A DNA stretch of 64,000 nt from Roseomonas sp. Its GTDB lineage: Bacteria > Pseudomonadota > Alphaproteobacteria > Acetobacterales > Acetobacteraceae. Below are positions 1-9,636 of the stretch, piece after piece. The notes beneath the pieces were generated by a model. That model ran no database searches. It was not told where the DNA came from and saw only the letters and a list, made by a program, of their open reading frames with translations. Where the stretch lies: the NCBI GenBank assembly GCA_020249285.1, contig JADCFX010000025.1, forward strand, positions 1 to 64,000. The letters run 5' to 3'. Within the stretch, counting starts at the first letter, position 1; every line of letters begins with the position of its first letter. The position numbers and the translations under genes are program-made.

Positions 1-116
1 GATCCGTCGAAACAACATGGCGCCGCATCGGTACATTGCTCAATGCATTCCCACCACATGAATGCGCCAACTACCTCAGAAATTCAGGCTATGGTGCAAC
101 GTAATGTCATCAAACT

Positions 117-2582
117 CTAATCCCTCGGCCCAGGCGCCAGCACTTCCCGCTTACCCACATGGTTCGCCGCCCCCACCACGCCATCCTTTTCCATCTGCTC
201 AATCAGTTTCGCCGCGCGATTATAGCCAATGTTCAAATGCCGCTGCACGAAGCTGGTGCTGGCTTTTCCTTCGCGCGTTACCAGCGCCACCGCCTGATCA
301 TACAGCGATGCCTCGGCATCCGTATTGCCGCCCAGCATGCCAAGCATGGCAACGGAATCACCCTCATCCTCCGTTTCGGTTACTTCATCAACATAAGCGG
401 GCTCGCCCTGGGCGCGGAGGAATTCAACAATCCGCTCCACCTCAGTGTCTGACACAAAGGGCCCATGCACGCGCGCGATGCGCCCGCCGCCTGGCATATG
501 CAGCATGTCACCCTGGCCGAGCAATTGTTCCGCGCCCTGTTCGCCAAGGATGGTGCGGCTATCAATCTTTGACGTCACCTGGAAGGAAATGCGCGTCGGG
601 AAATTCGCCTTGATCGTGCCGGTGATCACATCCACCGAAGGCCGCTGCGTGGCCATGATCACGTGAATACCCGCGGCGCGCGCCATTTGCGCAAGGCGCT
701 GCACCGCCGCTTCAATGTCCTTGCCGGCCACGATCATCAGATCGGCCATTTCATCAATCACCACCACAATCATGGGCAGCGCTTCCAGCGCCAGCGGCTG
801 ATCTTCAAAAACGGGCTTATTGGTTTCCGGATCAAAGCCGGTTTGCACGCGCCTGGTCAGAGTCTCATTGCGCTGGCGCGCTGCCGTTACTTTTTCGTTG
901 TAGCCCGCGATATTGCGCACGCCCAATTGGCTCATCGCACGGTAGCGGCGTTCCATTTCGCGCACGGTCCATTTCAGCGCGCCAATCGCCTTGGGCGGTT
1001 CCGTCACCACCGGGGCCAGCAGATGCGGAATGCGGTCATAAACCGACAATTCCAACATCTTGGGGTCAATCATGATGAAGCGGCATTCATCGGGGCTGAA
1101 ACGATACAGCAGGCTCAGGATCATGGTATTGATCCCGACCGATTTGCCCGAACCCGTGGTGCCGGCAATCAGCAAATGCGGCATGCGCGCCAAATCGGCG
1201 ATCACCGGCGCGCCGCTAATATCCTTACCCAGCGCCAAAGGCAGCTTACCCGGGTGGCGATGCCAGCTTTCATCGCCGAACATTTCGGAAAGGAACACGG
1301 TCTCCCGCTTGGCATTGGGCATTTCAATGCCGATCACATTGCGCCCTGGCACGGTTGCGATGCGCACCGCAATCAGGCTCATGGACCGCGCGATATCATC
1401 AGCCAGGCCAATCACGCGCGCGGATTTGGTGCCGGGCGCGGGCTCCAATTCGTAAAGAGTCACAACCGGGCCGGGGCGGATTTCCACAATGCGCCCGCGC
1501 ACGCCGTAATCTTCCAAAACGCTTTCCAAAAGCCGCGCATTGGCTTGGAGCGATTCCTCGGAAGGCCGGCCTACACGTTGCGCGGGGGCGGCGGTCAGCA
1601 GATCAAGCGGCGGCAGAGCCCAGGCGCCGTCTCCAAGATCAAGTGCCGGTTGCTGCGTTGGGCGGCGCGCGGGTTCCGGCTGCTTGCGCGGGCGCACTGG
1701 CGGGGCTTCGCGCCCGGCCTCGGGCGGTTCGGGACGGATCGGCATGGCCTCGGCCGCCGCATCGGCGGCGCGCAGCATGGGGCCCAAGGGCATTTCCGGT
1801 TCCTGGCGGCGGAACAGGCGGCCGGTGCGGGTTTTGAAGCGCGCGGCAAGGCGGGCGAAAAATCCGGGCTTCTTTGCTTCCGCTTCCTCAGCCGAGCGCA
1901 GCCTTTCCGCGCCGGCGCGCGCCGCATCCAAGGCGGCTTGGCTCGCGCCCAGCGCCGCGCGGCCCGCGCCGCGCCATTCGCCGAAGGTCAGGCCGCAGCC
2001 GATGAAGCCGGCGCCGACCGCACCAAAGACCAGTCCCGCCTTGGCCAGCAGCGCGCCATAGGGGCCGAAATTGCCGGAAAGCCAGGAAATTACGGCATCA
2101 GCCAAAAGCGGCCCCACCGCGCCGCTCGCACCGGCAAGGCTTGGTGCCTCTGACGGTAAGGGCGCCAGGCTCAGCGCCGCGGCGCCCAAGGGCAGGCCAA
2201 GGGCAAGGCCGATCAGCCGGAAAGGGATGAAGCCAAGGCCGCGTTGCGTCGCCAGCCGAAAGGCCCAGGCGAGCAGCGCCAGCACGGGCAGCGCCGCCGC
2301 ATAGCCAAAGCCCTGCAACAGGATATCCGCCACCACCGCCCCCACCGGCCCGGCAAGGTTACTCACAGGCCGCGCGGTTGCCGTATTCAACGAAGGATCG
2401 GCGGGGTCATAGCTCAGCAGCGCCGCAGCCAGCCCAAGTGCCGCAATTGCAGCCAGCAGGCCGCATAATTCCATCAGCCGCCGGCTCAGCAGCGCGCGCA
2501 GATCGGCCGAGGCAAAGCGCCGCCTGACGGCGCCCGGTTCGGCGGAGGGCCTGGAATCGGCCGGGATAAAAAGGCGAGGCAT
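117..2582 (-). CDS. ftsK: DNA translocase FtsK
   Basis: FtsK is a septum-anchored ATPase that pumps chromosomal DNA during division and promotes XerCD dimer resolution. The 821-residue protein has hydrophobic N-terminal segments (about residues 35-200). A short Ala/Pro/Arg-rich linker follows to about 310, and then the motor. Walker A (GTTGSGKS, about 474-481) and Walker B ([10 protein letters not shown], about 606-615) are intact. A C-terminal winged-helix gamma domain follows (about 755-815, with [12 protein letters not shown]), which in the family reads KOPS sites. The ATG at 2582 is preferred over the TTG one codon upstream; neither has a clear ribosome-binding site. The linker is short compared with E. 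coli FtsK, as is usual in alphaproteobacteria. Confidence 0.97.
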   Translation of the reverse strand: MPRLFIPADSRPSAEPGAVRRRFASADLRALLSRRLMELCGLLAAIAALGLAAALLSYDPADPSLNTATARPVSNLAGPVGAVVADILLQGFGYAAALPVLALLAWAFRLATQRGLGFIPFRLIGLALGLPLGAAALSLAPLPSEAPSLAGASGAVGPLLADAVISWLSGNFGPYGALLAKAGLVFGAVGAGFIGCGLTFGEWRGAGRAALGASQAALDAARAGAERLRSAEEAEAKKPGFFARLAARFKTRTGRLFRRQEPEMPLGPMLRAADAAAEAMPIRPEPPEAGREAPPVRPRKQPEPARRPTQQPALDLGDGAWALPPLDLLTAAPAQRVGRPSEESLQANARLLESVLEDYGVRGRIVEIRPGPVVTLYELEPAPGTKSARVIGLADDIARSMSLIAVRIATVPGRNVIGIEMPNAKRETVFLSEMFGDESWHRHPGKLPLALGKDISGAPVIADLARMPHLLIAGTTGSGKSVGINTMILSLLYRFSPDECRFIMIDPKMLELSVYDRIPHLLAPVVTEPPKAIGALKWTVREMERRYRAMSQLGVRNIAGYNEKVTAARQRNETLTRRVQTGFDPETNKPVFEDQPLALEALPMIVVVIDEMADLMIVAGKDIEAAVQRLAQMARAAGIHVIMATQRPSVDVITGTIKANFPTRISFQVTSKIDSRTILGEQGAEQLLGQGDMLHMPGGGRIARVHGPFVSDTEVERIVEFLRAQGEPAYVDEVTETEDEGDSVAMLGMLGGNTDAEASLYDQAVALVTREGKASTSFVQRHLNIGYNRAAKLIEQMEKDGVVGAANHVGKREVLAPGPRD

Positions 2583-2785
2583 CAAGGCAACGCTTCACAG
2601 TGATTCAGAACTCTATGCTGGAACCCGTTCTTTGCCCAGGTTTTTCTTATGCTTGTCCCGGCGCGGATTCAGGGCGACTCGTTGCTGTTGCAGCAGAGTC
2701 ACGCTTTGGGGCCGGGCGGCGTGCCCCATCGCGGCCTCCACCCGCTTCATGCCAAGATGCTCGCCACATCAAGGGGGAATGTCCC

Positions 2786-3673
2786 ATGCCAGACAACGGC
2801 GCCCAAAAACACTCACGCAGCTACCTGCTGGCGGTGGAGGATCAGGAATTCCTGCTCCGCGACGAAATGCGCCCTTTCCGCTTCGGCATGGAATACGCCA
2901 AGGCGGAATATGAGCTGCGCGATTGGGGGGTGCGTTCCACCGTGGTGGTGTTTGGCTCCGCCCGCACCCCAAGTGCGGAGGAAGCCACGGCCCAGGCGAA
3001 GAAAGCGCGCGGCGCGGCGGAAAAGCGCGCCGCGCAAAAGGCGCTTTATCAGTCCCGTTTTTATGAGGATGCGCGCGCTTTCGCCCGCATTGTTTCCATG
3101 CGCGGCGGCGCGCTCGCCGCATCGGGCGCGGCGCGCGATAATGTGATTGCAACGGGCGGCGGGCCGGGGATCATGGAAGCGGCCAATCGTGGCGCGTCAG
3201 AATGCGGCGCGCCTTCCATTGGCTTCAACATCACCCTGCCGCATGAACAGGCGCCCAATCCCTGGTCCACGCCGGCGCTGACCTTTCGCTTCCATTACTT
3301 CGCCATGCGCAAGATGCATTTGGCCATGCGCGCCAATGCACTCGCAGTTTTTCCAGGTGGCTTCGGGACTTTTGATGAATTGTTCGAAGTGCTGACGCTG
3401 GTACAATCGAAAAAAATGCGCCCGGTGCCGATTGTGCTTTTTGGGCGCGATTACTGGACCAAGGTGGTGAATTTTGCCGCCCTCGCCGAAGAAGGCATGA
3501 TCAGCGAGGCGGATTTGAAGCTGTTTGAAATTGTTGACAATCCCGAAGAAGGCTGGGCGAGCCTGATCCGGCGCGGGCTATCGCCAGAAGCGGCGCCGCC
3601 CTTGAAGCTCAGCCTGCCGCCGGTGGCAGGCAGGAAGCGGCCAGCAGCGCGAAAGCCGCGGCGCGATGGCTGA
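2786..3673 (+). CDS. LOG-family (TIGR00730-type) protein, lysine decarboxylase-like fold
   Basis: The 295-residue protein carries the two LOG-family motifs: [14 protein letters not shown] in the middle and PGGFGTFDE further on. In the family these form the nucleotide-binding and catalytic site, and several members release cytokinin-type bases from nucleoside monophosphates. It is longer than minimal LOG proteins (about 190 aa) because of an Ala/Lys/Arg-rich N-terminal insertion, so the substrate is uncertain. The frame is open from 2600, but an AGGGGG ribosome-binding site at 2771-2776 points to the ATG at 2786. Its 3' end overlaps the convergent rdgB gene by 65 bases. Confidence 0.85.
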   Translation: MPDNGAQKHSRSYLLAVEDQEFLLRDEMRPFRFGMEYAKAEYELRDWGVRSTVVVFGSARTPSAEEATAQAKKARGAAEKRAAQKALYQSRFYEDARAFARIVSMRGGALAASGAARDNVIATGGGPGIMEAANRGASECGAPSIGFNITLPHEQAPNPWSTPALTFRFHYFAMRKMHLAMRANALAVFPGGFGTFDELFEVLTLVQSKKMRPVPIVLFGRDYWTKVVNFAALAEEGMISEADLKLFEIVDNPEEGWASLIRRGLSPEAAPPLKLSLPPVAGRKRPAARKPRRDG

Positions 3674-4232
3674 TGCGGTGCTTTGCGGCAGGGTCCATTT
3701 CACCGAAGGTTTCATGCAAGCCTGAAGGGACAAACATTGGGTCATAGCCAAAGCCATGGGCGCCGCGCGGTGGCCAGACCCAAGCGCCTTCTGCCTTGCC
3801 CTCAAAGCCTTCCTCATGCCCATCGGGCCAGGCGAGCACCAAAGCGCAGGTGAACCAGGTCGCGCGGTCCGTGGCATTCTTGGCCAGGTCATGCACCTTG
3901 CCCATGGCCCAAGCATAATCCCGCCCACCTTCCGGGCGCATGGCCCAATCGGCGGTATAAACCCCAGGCGCGCCATCCAGCGCCGCCACGGAAAATCCTG
4001 AATCATCGGAAAGGGCCGGCATGCCCGAAGCGCGCGCCGCCGCATGCGCTTTGATGCGCGCATTGCCGAGGAAACTCGTCTCCGTTTCCTCCGGCTCAGG
4101 CAGGCCAAGCGCGCCGGCGCTGGTCACCTCAATGCCATGCGGCACGAGCAATGCCGCCACTTCACGCAGCTTCCCGGCATTGTGGGAGGCGATGACAATC
4201 TTCTCGCCGCGTTGCAGGCGCCGATGCGCCAT
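3609..4232 (-). CDS. rdgB: RdgB/HAM1-type non-canonical purine NTP pyrophosphatase
   Basis: This enzyme hydrolyses dITP, ITP and XTP to monophosphates and so keeps deaminated purines out of DNA. The 207-residue protein has the family signatures [11 protein letters not shown] near the N-terminus, LSDDSG with PGVYTADWA in the middle, and GFGYDPMF followed by KHRISHR near the C-terminus. Its ATG overlaps the rph stop (TGATG arrangement), so it is translationally coupled to rph. A GTG one codon upstream is the alternative start. The rph-rdgB pairing is common in alphaproteobacteria. The last 65 bases overlap the convergent LOG gene. Confidence 0.95.
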   Translation of the reverse strand: MAHRRLQRGEKIVIASHNAGKLREVAALLVPHGIEVTSAGALGLPEPEETETSFLGNARIKAHAAARASGMPALSDDSGFSVAALDGAPGVYTADWAMRPEGGRDYAWAMGKVHDLAKNATDRATWFTCALVLAWPDGHEEGFEGKAEGAWVWPPRGAHGFGYDPMFVPSGLHETFGEMDPAAKHRISHRAAAFALLAASCLPPAAG

Positions 4233-4951
4233 CACTTATCCACCGCAAGGCGCTGCTTGGCGAAAAGCGCTGCCGTGCCTTCGCGCGCATGGCCCATCAG
4301 CGCGTTCAAATCCGCTTCGGTGAAGGGCGCGCCTTCCGCCGTGCCTTGGATTTCCACAATGCCGCCGGATGCTGTCAGGACGAAATTCGCATCCGCATCC
4401 GCCTTGCTGTCCTCATCATAATCAAGGTCGAGCACGGGCATGCCCTGATAAATGCCGCAGGAAATCGCCGCCACCTGATCCTTGAGCGGATTGCGCGTGA
4501 TGATGTTCATGCGCTTGCAATGTTCAAACGCCAGATGCAGCGCAACCCAGGCGCCGGTGATGGAAGCGCAGCGCGTGCCGCCATCGGCGGTCAGCACATC
4601 GCAATCCAAGGTGATGGTCATTTCCCCCATCGCCTTCAAATCCGTGACGGCGCGCAAGCTGCGCCCAATCAGGCGCTGGATTTCCTGCGTGCGGCCAGAT
4701 TGCTTGCCGCGCGCGGCTTCCCGGTCACTACGCGTATGGGTGGCGCGCGGCAGCATGCCGTATTCGGCGGTCACCCAGCCCTGGCCCTGGCCGCGCAGGA
4801 AGGGCGGGACCTTGCCTTCCACGCTTGCGGTGCACAGCACCTCGGTCAGGCCCATGCGAATAACGCAGGAGCCTTCCGCATGGCGGGCGACGCCTGGCTG
4901 GATGGAAACGGTGCGAAGCGCCCCGGGGGCGCGGCCTGAGGGTCTGTTCAT
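4232..4951 (-). CDS. rph: Ribonuclease PH
   Basis: RNase PH is a phosphate-dependent 3' exoribonuclease that trims tRNA 3' ends. The 239-residue protein is full length and shows typical blocks: a [12 protein letters not shown] strand near the N-terminus, the [17 protein letters not shown] substrate and phosphate region, [16 protein letters not shown], and the C-terminal [11 protein letters not shown] stretch. It is the first gene of a two-gene unit with rdgB and is divergent from hrcA. Its start lies only about 10 bases from the CIRCE-like inverted repeat at 4962-4988, so HrcA could affect it as well as its own gene; that is inference. Confidence 0.97.
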   Translation of the reverse strand: MNRPSGRAPGALRTVSIQPGVARHAEGSCVIRMGLTEVLCTASVEGKVPPFLRGQGQGWVTAEYGMLPRATHTRSDREAARGKQSGRTQEIQRLIGRSLRAVTDLKAMGEMTITLDCDVLTADGGTRCASITGAWVALHLAFEHCKRMNIITRNPLKDQVAAISCGIYQGMPVLDLDYDEDSKADADANFVLTASGGIVEIQGTAEGAPFTEADLNALMGHAREGTAALFAKQRLAVDK

Positions 4952-4961
4952 GGGCGCGCGG

Positions 4962-4988
4962 TTAGCACAAGCGCTGGGGTCGCGCTAA
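4962..4988. promoter_or_regulatory. CIRCE-like operator in the rph-hrcA intergenic region
   Basis: The sequence reads TTAGCACAA, nine bases, TCGCGCTAA. This is the 9-9-9 layout of the HrcA operator CIRCE (consensus TTAGCACTC-N9-GAGTGCTAA), with 7 of 9 and 6 of 9 matches in the two arms. The outer arms form a perfect 7-base inverted repeat (GGTTAGC at 4960-4966, GCTAACC at 4984-4990). Its position directly before the hrcA -35 box fits autoregulation. The inner bases of both arms are degenerate, so binding may be weak. Confidence 0.6.
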
Positions 4989-4992
4989 CCCG

Positions 4993-5020
4993 TTGACGCG
5001 CCCGGCCCAGGCCCCATACT
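4993..5020 (+). promoter_or_regulatory. Predicted hrcA promoter
   Basis: TTGACG (4993-4998) and CATACT (5015-5020) are separated by 16 bases and lie immediately downstream of the CIRCE-like repeat. Transcription would begin near 5027. That rules out a translation start at 4993 and supports the GTG at 5050 or the ATG at 5068 for hrcA. The spacing and hexamers are read directly; promoter activity is inference. Confidence 0.5.
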
Positions 5021-5049
5021 CGGCCCATGACAAATCGGGACCACAACCC

Positions 5050-6120
5050 GTGACCCATACGCCCGCGATGCTGACGCCGGGGCTGCCCTCCGCTGCCGGG
5101 CTGGATAGCCGTTCGGCGCAGATCCTCCGCGAATTGGTGGAAACCTATGTCGCGACGGGGGAGCCCGTGGGGTCGCGCACCCTGTCCCGCCGGCTGCCGC
5201 TGGGGCTTTCGCCTGCCACCATCCGCAACGCCATGGCCGATCTGGAAGATGCGGGCCTCCTTTACGCGCCGCATACCTCGGCGGGGCGCCTGCCGACCGA
5301 AAGGGGGCTTCGGCTTTTCGTGGATGGGCTGCTGGAATTTGGCGCTTTGGGTGAGGAAGACCGGGATGCGATTGCGGCGCGCTGCGCGGCATCCGGGCGG
5401 TCCTTGGAGGAAACGCTGGCTGAGGCCGGGCTGATGCTCTCGGGTCTTGCGGGTGCTGCTGGGCTGGTGGTGGCGCCGAAAACAGAAAACCCAGTGCGCC
5501 ATATTGAATTTGTGGCACTTGGTCCCGGCCGGGCTTTGGTGGTGCTGGTGCATGAAGGCGGGCAGGTGGAAAACCGCGTCATAGAAGTGCCGGCGGGGCT
5601 GCCACCTTCCGCGCTGACGCAGGCATCCAATTATCTAAATGCGCGGCTTGCGGGTCGCACTTTGGAAGAAACCCGTACCAAAGTGTCCGAGGAAATCGCC
5701 GCGGATCGCACCGCTTTGGATGTGCTGACGCAGCAAGTGATCTCGGCTGGGCTGGCCACCTGGGCGGGTGGCGGGGGTGGGTCGCTTATTCTGCGCGGCC
5801 AATCGCGGCTTTTGCAGAACCTTGATCAGGCGGCGCAGGTGCAGGAAATCCAGCGATTATTCGAAAGGCTGGAAGCGCAGGAAACCATGCTGCGCCTGTT
5901 GGAATTGGCGCAGCGCGGTGAAGGCGTGCAGATTTTTATCGGCGCCGAAAGCGGTTTGTTCGATAGCGCGGGACTTTCCGTAGTAGTGGCACCCTTCCGC
6001 AATGGGCAGGAAAAGATCGTGGGCGCCATTGGTGTGATCGGGCCGACGCGCATCAATTACGGGCGCGTGATCCCGGTGGTGGATTACACGGCGCGCGTGA
6101 TTGGAAGATTGCTCGGCTGA
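5050..6120 (+). CDS. hrcA: Heat-inducible transcription repressor HrcA
   Basis: HrcA represses groESL and often dnaKJ/grpE operons by binding CIRCE. The N-terminal winged helix is clear (RELVETYVATGEPVGSRTL, then LSPATIRNAMADLEDAGLL). The C-terminal part contains the GAESG...SVVVAPF region and ends with GVIGPTRINYGRVIPVVDYTA. The GTG at 5050 has GGGA nine bases upstream and gives 356 residues. The ATG at 5068 lacks a visible ribosome-binding site but gives a more usual N-terminus. In many alphaproteobacteria grpE follows hrcA; here an enolase-superfamily gene follows instead. Confidence 0.95.
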   Translation: MTHTPAMLTPGLPSAAGLDSRSAQILRELVETYVATGEPVGSRTLSRRLPLGLSPATIRNAMADLEDAGLLYAPHTSAGRLPTERGLRLFVDGLLEFGALGEEDRDAIAARCAASGRSLEETLAEAGLMLSGLAGAAGLVVAPKTENPVRHIEFVALGPGRALVVLVHEGGQVENRVIEVPAGLPPSALTQASNYLNARLAGRTLEETRTKVSEEIAADRTALDVLTQQVISAGLATWAGGGGGSLILRGQSRLLQNLDQAAQVQEIQRLFERLEAQETMLRLLELAQRGEGVQIFIGAESGLFDSAGLSVVVAPFRNGQEKIVGAIGVIGPTRINYGRVIPVVDYTARVIGRLLG

Positions 6121-6161
6121 TCGCCTCAGCCGGTTTTGTTTTCTCGAGCCAGGAACTCAAC

Positions 6162-7340
6162 ATGCGTATCGCTTCCATTCGCCAGGGTGTTGTGCCCATC
6201 AGCAGCGCCATCGCCAATGCCTATATTGATTTTTCGAAAATGACGGCGAGTGTGGTTGCCATCACGGTGGAAGATGGTGCCGGCAAAAAGGCGACGGGCT
6301 ATGGCTTCAATTCCAATGGCCGTTATGCGCAGCCCGGTTTGCTTGCGGAACGCTTCATCCCAAGGCTGCAAGCGGCGACCGAGGCGGAACTGTCGCGGGG
6401 CGAAGGCGGGTTGAGCCCCGCCGGCGCCTGGGCCGCCATGATGCGCAATGAGAAGCCGGGCGGGCATGGGGATCGTTCCGTCGCGGTTGGCGTTTTGGAT
6501 ATGGCGCTTTGGGATGCGGCAGCGAAGCTGGAAGGCGTGCCGCTGTGGCGCTTGCTTGCCGATCGTTTCCGGGGTGGCCAGGCGGATGACAGCGCCTGGG
6601 TCTATGCCGCGGGTGGTTATTACTACCCCGGCAAGGGCGTGGATGCTTTGGTTGAGGAAATGAAGCGCTACCTCGGCATGGGTTATACCACGGTTAAGAT
6701 GAAGATCGGTGGCGCACCGGGCACCCCCATGAAGGAAGCCTTGGCGGAAGATTTGGCGCGCATCGAAGCGGTAGTGAAGCTGCTGGGCGGTGATGGATCT
6801 CGGCTGGCCGTGGATGTGAATGGGCGCTTTGGTTTGCATGCGGCACTCACCTATGGCGCGGCGCTGCAACCCTTCGGGCTGCGCTGGTATGAAGAACCGC
6901 TGGACCCGCTGGATTATGCAACCCATGCCGCCTTGGCCGAACAATATATGCCGCCGATTGCCACAGGCGAGAATCTGTTTTCCATGCTGGATGCGCGCAA
7001 TCTGATTCGCCATGGTGGGCTCCGCCCGGATCGCGATATTCTGCAATTCGATCCAGCGCTTTCTTATGGCTTGGTGGAATACCTCCGCACGCTGGAGATG
7101 TTGGCGCGGCACGGCTGGTCACCGCGGCGTTGCGTGCCGCATGGCGGGCATCAATTCGCGTTGAATATCGCGGTCGGCCTCGGGCTTGGCGGGAATGAAA
7201 GCTACCCGGAGGTTTTCGCGCCCTTCGGTGGTTTCGCCGATAGCACGCCAGTGGTAGATGGGCGGATCAAGATGCCCGATATTCCTGGGATTGGGTTTGA
7301 GGCGAAATCGGCGCTTTGGGCTGTTTTGAAGGATCTTTGA
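6162..7340 (+). CDS. Enolase-superfamily mandelate racemase/muconate lactonizing enzyme-like protein
   Basis: The 392-residue protein has the capping domain followed by the barrel with the expected active-site pieces. These are KMK (K179/K181) on strand 2, metal ligands near D218 (VDVNGRF), E244 (YEEPLDP) and E270 (ATGENLF), and a C-terminal His region (VPHGGHQF, H327/H330). This fits the mandelate racemase subgroup, which abstracts the alpha-proton of a carboxylate such as a sugar acid. The exact substrate cannot be read. An AGGAA ribosome-binding site precedes the ATG. It sits 41 bases after hrcA and four bases before nnrU, so cotranscription with nnrU is likely. Confidence 0.88.
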   Translation: MRIASIRQGVVPISSAIANAYIDFSKMTASVVAITVEDGAGKKATGYGFNSNGRYAQPGLLAERFIPRLQAATEAELSRGEGGLSPAGAWAAMMRNEKPGGHGDRSVAVGVLDMALWDAAAKLEGVPLWRLLADRFRGGQADDSAWVYAAGGYYYPGKGVDALVEEMKRYLGMGYTTVKMKIGGAPGTPMKEALAEDLARIEAVVKLLGGDGSRLAVDVNGRFGLHAALTYGAALQPFGLRWYEEPLDPLDYATHAALAEQYMPPIATGENLFSMLDARNLIRHGGLRPDRDILQFDPALSYGLVEYLRTLEMLARHGWSPRRCVPHGGHQFALNIAVGLGLGGNESYPEVFAPFGGFADSTPVVDGRIKMPDIPGIGFEAKSALWAVLKDL

Positions 7341-7344
7341 AGCC

Positions 7345-8031
7345 ATGAAAGCCTTCTTCCACCTGCTGCTGGCGGCAGCGTTTTGGTTCGCAACGCATAA
7401 CGGGCTCGCCAGCGGCCTGATGCGGGCCAGGCTGGTCGCTGGCCTTGGCGCGAATGGCTTTCGCATTTTCTATTCCATCCTGTCGGTGGTTGCCTTGGTG
7501 CTGCTCGCGCGCGCCTCGGGCGCGGCGGAAACCCTGCCTCTTTGGGCGGCACCGTCTTGGCTGCGCCTGATCCTGGCGCTGATCATGCTGCCCGCCTTTC
7601 TGTTCTTCGCCGGCGGGCTTTTGCGCAACCCAACGGCGGTAGGCGGCGAAGGCTTGGCCGGGCAGCAGGCGCGCGGCATTCAACGCATCACGCGCCACCC
7701 CATGCTGTGGTCCTTCGCGCTTTGGGCTTTGGTGCATGTGCTCGGCAATGGCGATCTGGCGAGTGTGATCTTCTTCGGCACCTTCGCCATCAGCGCTTTC
7801 ATCGGCATGCCTTCCATTGATCGCAAGCTGGCGGCACGCGACCCGGCGGCGGCGGCGAAGCTATGCGCCGAGACCTCCATCCTGCCATTTGGCGCCATAT
7901 TGGCCGGGCGCAATCGGCTGGTACTGGCGGAAATCGGCTGGCTCGCGCCAGCGCTTGGGCTGATCGGCTGGGCTGTGACGCTGCATTTCCATGCGCGTTT
8001 CTTCGGTGTGCCGGCGCTGTTGCCCTTCTGA
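7345..8031 (+). CDS. NnrU family membrane protein
   Basis: The 228-residue protein has several hydrophobic helices (about residues 4-20, 35-52, 72-90, 115-155, 185-210) and conserved NnrU features: THNGLASG, GLLRNPTAVG, and GIQRITRHPMLW in the central loop. NnrU was named for genes near nitrite/nitric-oxide respiration; isoprenylcysteine methyltransferase-like folds have been suggested for the family. No denitrification gene is present here, so a role in that process is not supported by context. It starts four bases after the enolase-like gene. Confidence 0.85.
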   Translation: MKAFFHLLLAAAFWFATHNGLASGLMRARLVAGLGANGFRIFYSILSVVALVLLARASGAAETLPLWAAPSWLRLILALIMLPAFLFFAGGLLRNPTAVGGEGLAGQQARGIQRITRHPMLWSFALWALVHVLGNGDLASVIFFGTFAISAFIGMPSIDRKLAARDPAAAAKLCAETSILPFGAILAGRNRLVLAEIGWLAPALGLIGWAVTLHFHARFFGVPALLPF

Positions 8032-8097
8032 TCCGCGCTTGCGTGCTGGGCACCACGGGGGGTATTTCGGCCAGCATAGGTTGAGGAGTTGTTCCGC

Positions 8098-9636
8098 ATG
8101 CAAGCCGCCGCCCCGCCGCGCCCCGTGATGCTGGTCATTCTGGATGGCTGGGGCTGGCGGGAGGAAGTTGCCGATAACGCCGTGCGCCAAGCCAAGACGC
8201 CAAGCTTTGATTCGCTTTGGGCTTCCTGCCCACATGCTTTCCTGAAGACCTCGGGCCTCGATGTTGGCCTGCCGGAAGGGCAGATGGGCAATTCTGAGGT
8301 CGGGCACCTCAATATCGGCGCTGGGCGCGTGGTGATGCAGGATTTGCCGCGGATTGATGCTGCCATCGCCGATGGGTCCTTCGCGCAATTGCCGGCACTC
8401 ACAGGGTTGATCGCGAAGCTGAAAGCCTCGGGCGGGACCTGCCATTTGGTGGGCTTGCTTTCCCCCGGTGGGGTGCATGCGCATCAGAACCAAGCGGTGG
8501 CGCTGGCGAAATTGCTGTCAGGTGCGGGCATACCGGTTTCCATCCATGGCTTTACCGATGGGCGGGATACGCCGCCGCGCGCGGCCCCCGAATATCTGAA
8601 GCGCTTCGAAGCCGATCTCGCAGGTGTTGCGGGTGTGCGCATTGCCACCATCATCGGGCGCTATTTTGCGATGGATCGGGACAAGCGCTGGGATCGCGTG
8701 GCGCAAGCCTATCAAGCGATGGTGGAAGCCAAGGGCGCATCCGCCCCAACCGCCGCTGCCGCCATCTCAGCCGCCCATGCCGCCGACAAGACCGATGAAT
8801 TCATCCCGGCCAGCGTGATTGGTGATTATGCCGGGATCAAGGATGGCGATGGCATTCTCTGCTTCAATTTCCGCGCCGATCGCGCGCGGGAAATCCTGAC
8901 AGCGCTGCTTGATCCTGGCTTTGATGGTTTTGCGCGCGCGCGCATGCCAAGCTTTGCTGCCGCTGTCGGCCTTACGGAATATAGCGATGCGCTGAATGCG
9001 CATCTCGCTACCGCCTTCGCGCCGCAATCCATGGTGGACAAGCTTGGCGAAGTTGTGGCGCGCGCGGGGCTCAAGCAGTTGCGCATGGCGGAGACGGAAA
9101 AATACCCCCATGTCACCTTCTTCCTGAATGGCGGCGAAGAAGCGGTTTATCCCGGCGAGGAACGCATCATGGTGCCGTCACCCAAGGATGTCGCGACCTA
9201 TGATCTGAAGCCGGAAATGTCGGCGCCTGAGCTGACCAACAAAGCCGTGGCAGCGATCAACAGCCGCACCCATGATCTGATTGTGCTGAATTACGCCAAT
9301 GCCGATATGGTGGGCCATACGGGCAGCCTTGCTGCTGCAACCCGCGCAGTTGAAGCGGTGGATACCGGGCTTGGGCGCATTGTCGCGGCGTTGCGTGACG
9401 TAGGCGGCTGCCTGCTGGTCACCGCCGATCATGGCAATGCCGAATTGATGAAAGACCCCGCAACCGGCGGGCCGCATACCGCACATACCACCAATGTGGT
9501 GCCGGTCATGCTGATGGGCGGCCCGCAAGGGGCGGCCATCAAGGATGGGCGGCTGGCGGATATTGCGCCGACCTTACTTGCGCTTCTTGGTCTGCCCCAG
9601 CCCGCTGCCATGACGGGGCATTCCCTGCTTGGATAA
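8098..9636 (+). CDS. gpmI: 2,3-bisphosphoglycerate-independent phosphoglycerate mutase
   Basis: The enzyme interconverts 3- and 2-phosphoglycerate in glycolysis and gluconeogenesis using two Mn ions. The family motifs are present: VILDGWG at the N-terminus, MGNSEVGHLNIGAGR with the phosphorylated serine, DGRDTPP, FNFRADRAREI, NYANADMVGHTG, and TADHGNAE. The ATG at 8098 is chosen because GAGGAG at 8083-8088 lies nine bases upstream; a TTG three codons earlier overlaps that site. It is the first gene of the gpmI-envC-ctpA-yibQ-rppH run seen in related alphaproteobacteria. Confidence 0.97.
   Translation: MQAAAPPRPVMLVILDGWGWREEVADNAVRQAKTPSFDSLWASCPHAFLKTSGLDVGLPEGQMGNSEVGHLNIGAGRVVMQDLPRIDAAIADGSFAQLPALTGLIAKLKASGGTCHLVGLLSPGGVHAHQNQAVALAKLLSGAGIPVSIHGFTDGRDTPPRAAPEYLKRFEADLAGVAGVRIATIIGRYFAMDRDKRWDRVAQAYQAMVEAKGASAPTAAAAISAAHAADKTDEFIPASVIGDYAGIKDGDGILCFNFRADRAREILTALLDPGFDGFARARMPSFAAAVGLTEYSDALNAHLATAFAPQSMVDKLGEVVARAGLKQLRMAETEKYPHVTFFLNGGEEAVYPGEERIMVPSPKDVATYDLKPEMSAPELTNKAVAAINSRTHDLIVLNYANADMVGHTGSLAAATRAVEAVDTGLGRIVAALRDVGGCLLVTADHGNAELMKDPATGGPHTAHTTNVVPVMLMGGPQGAAIKDGRLADIAPTLLALLGLPQPAAMTGHSLLG

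Noticed and set aside
1..116. A gene downstream of ftsK
   Set aside because: No frame with a start site and motif is visible in the 116 bases; I see nothing reportable there.
663..2153. A 496-residue plus-strand frame
   Set aside because: It lies wholly inside ftsK on the other strand, and FtsK shows full motif conservation in its own frame.
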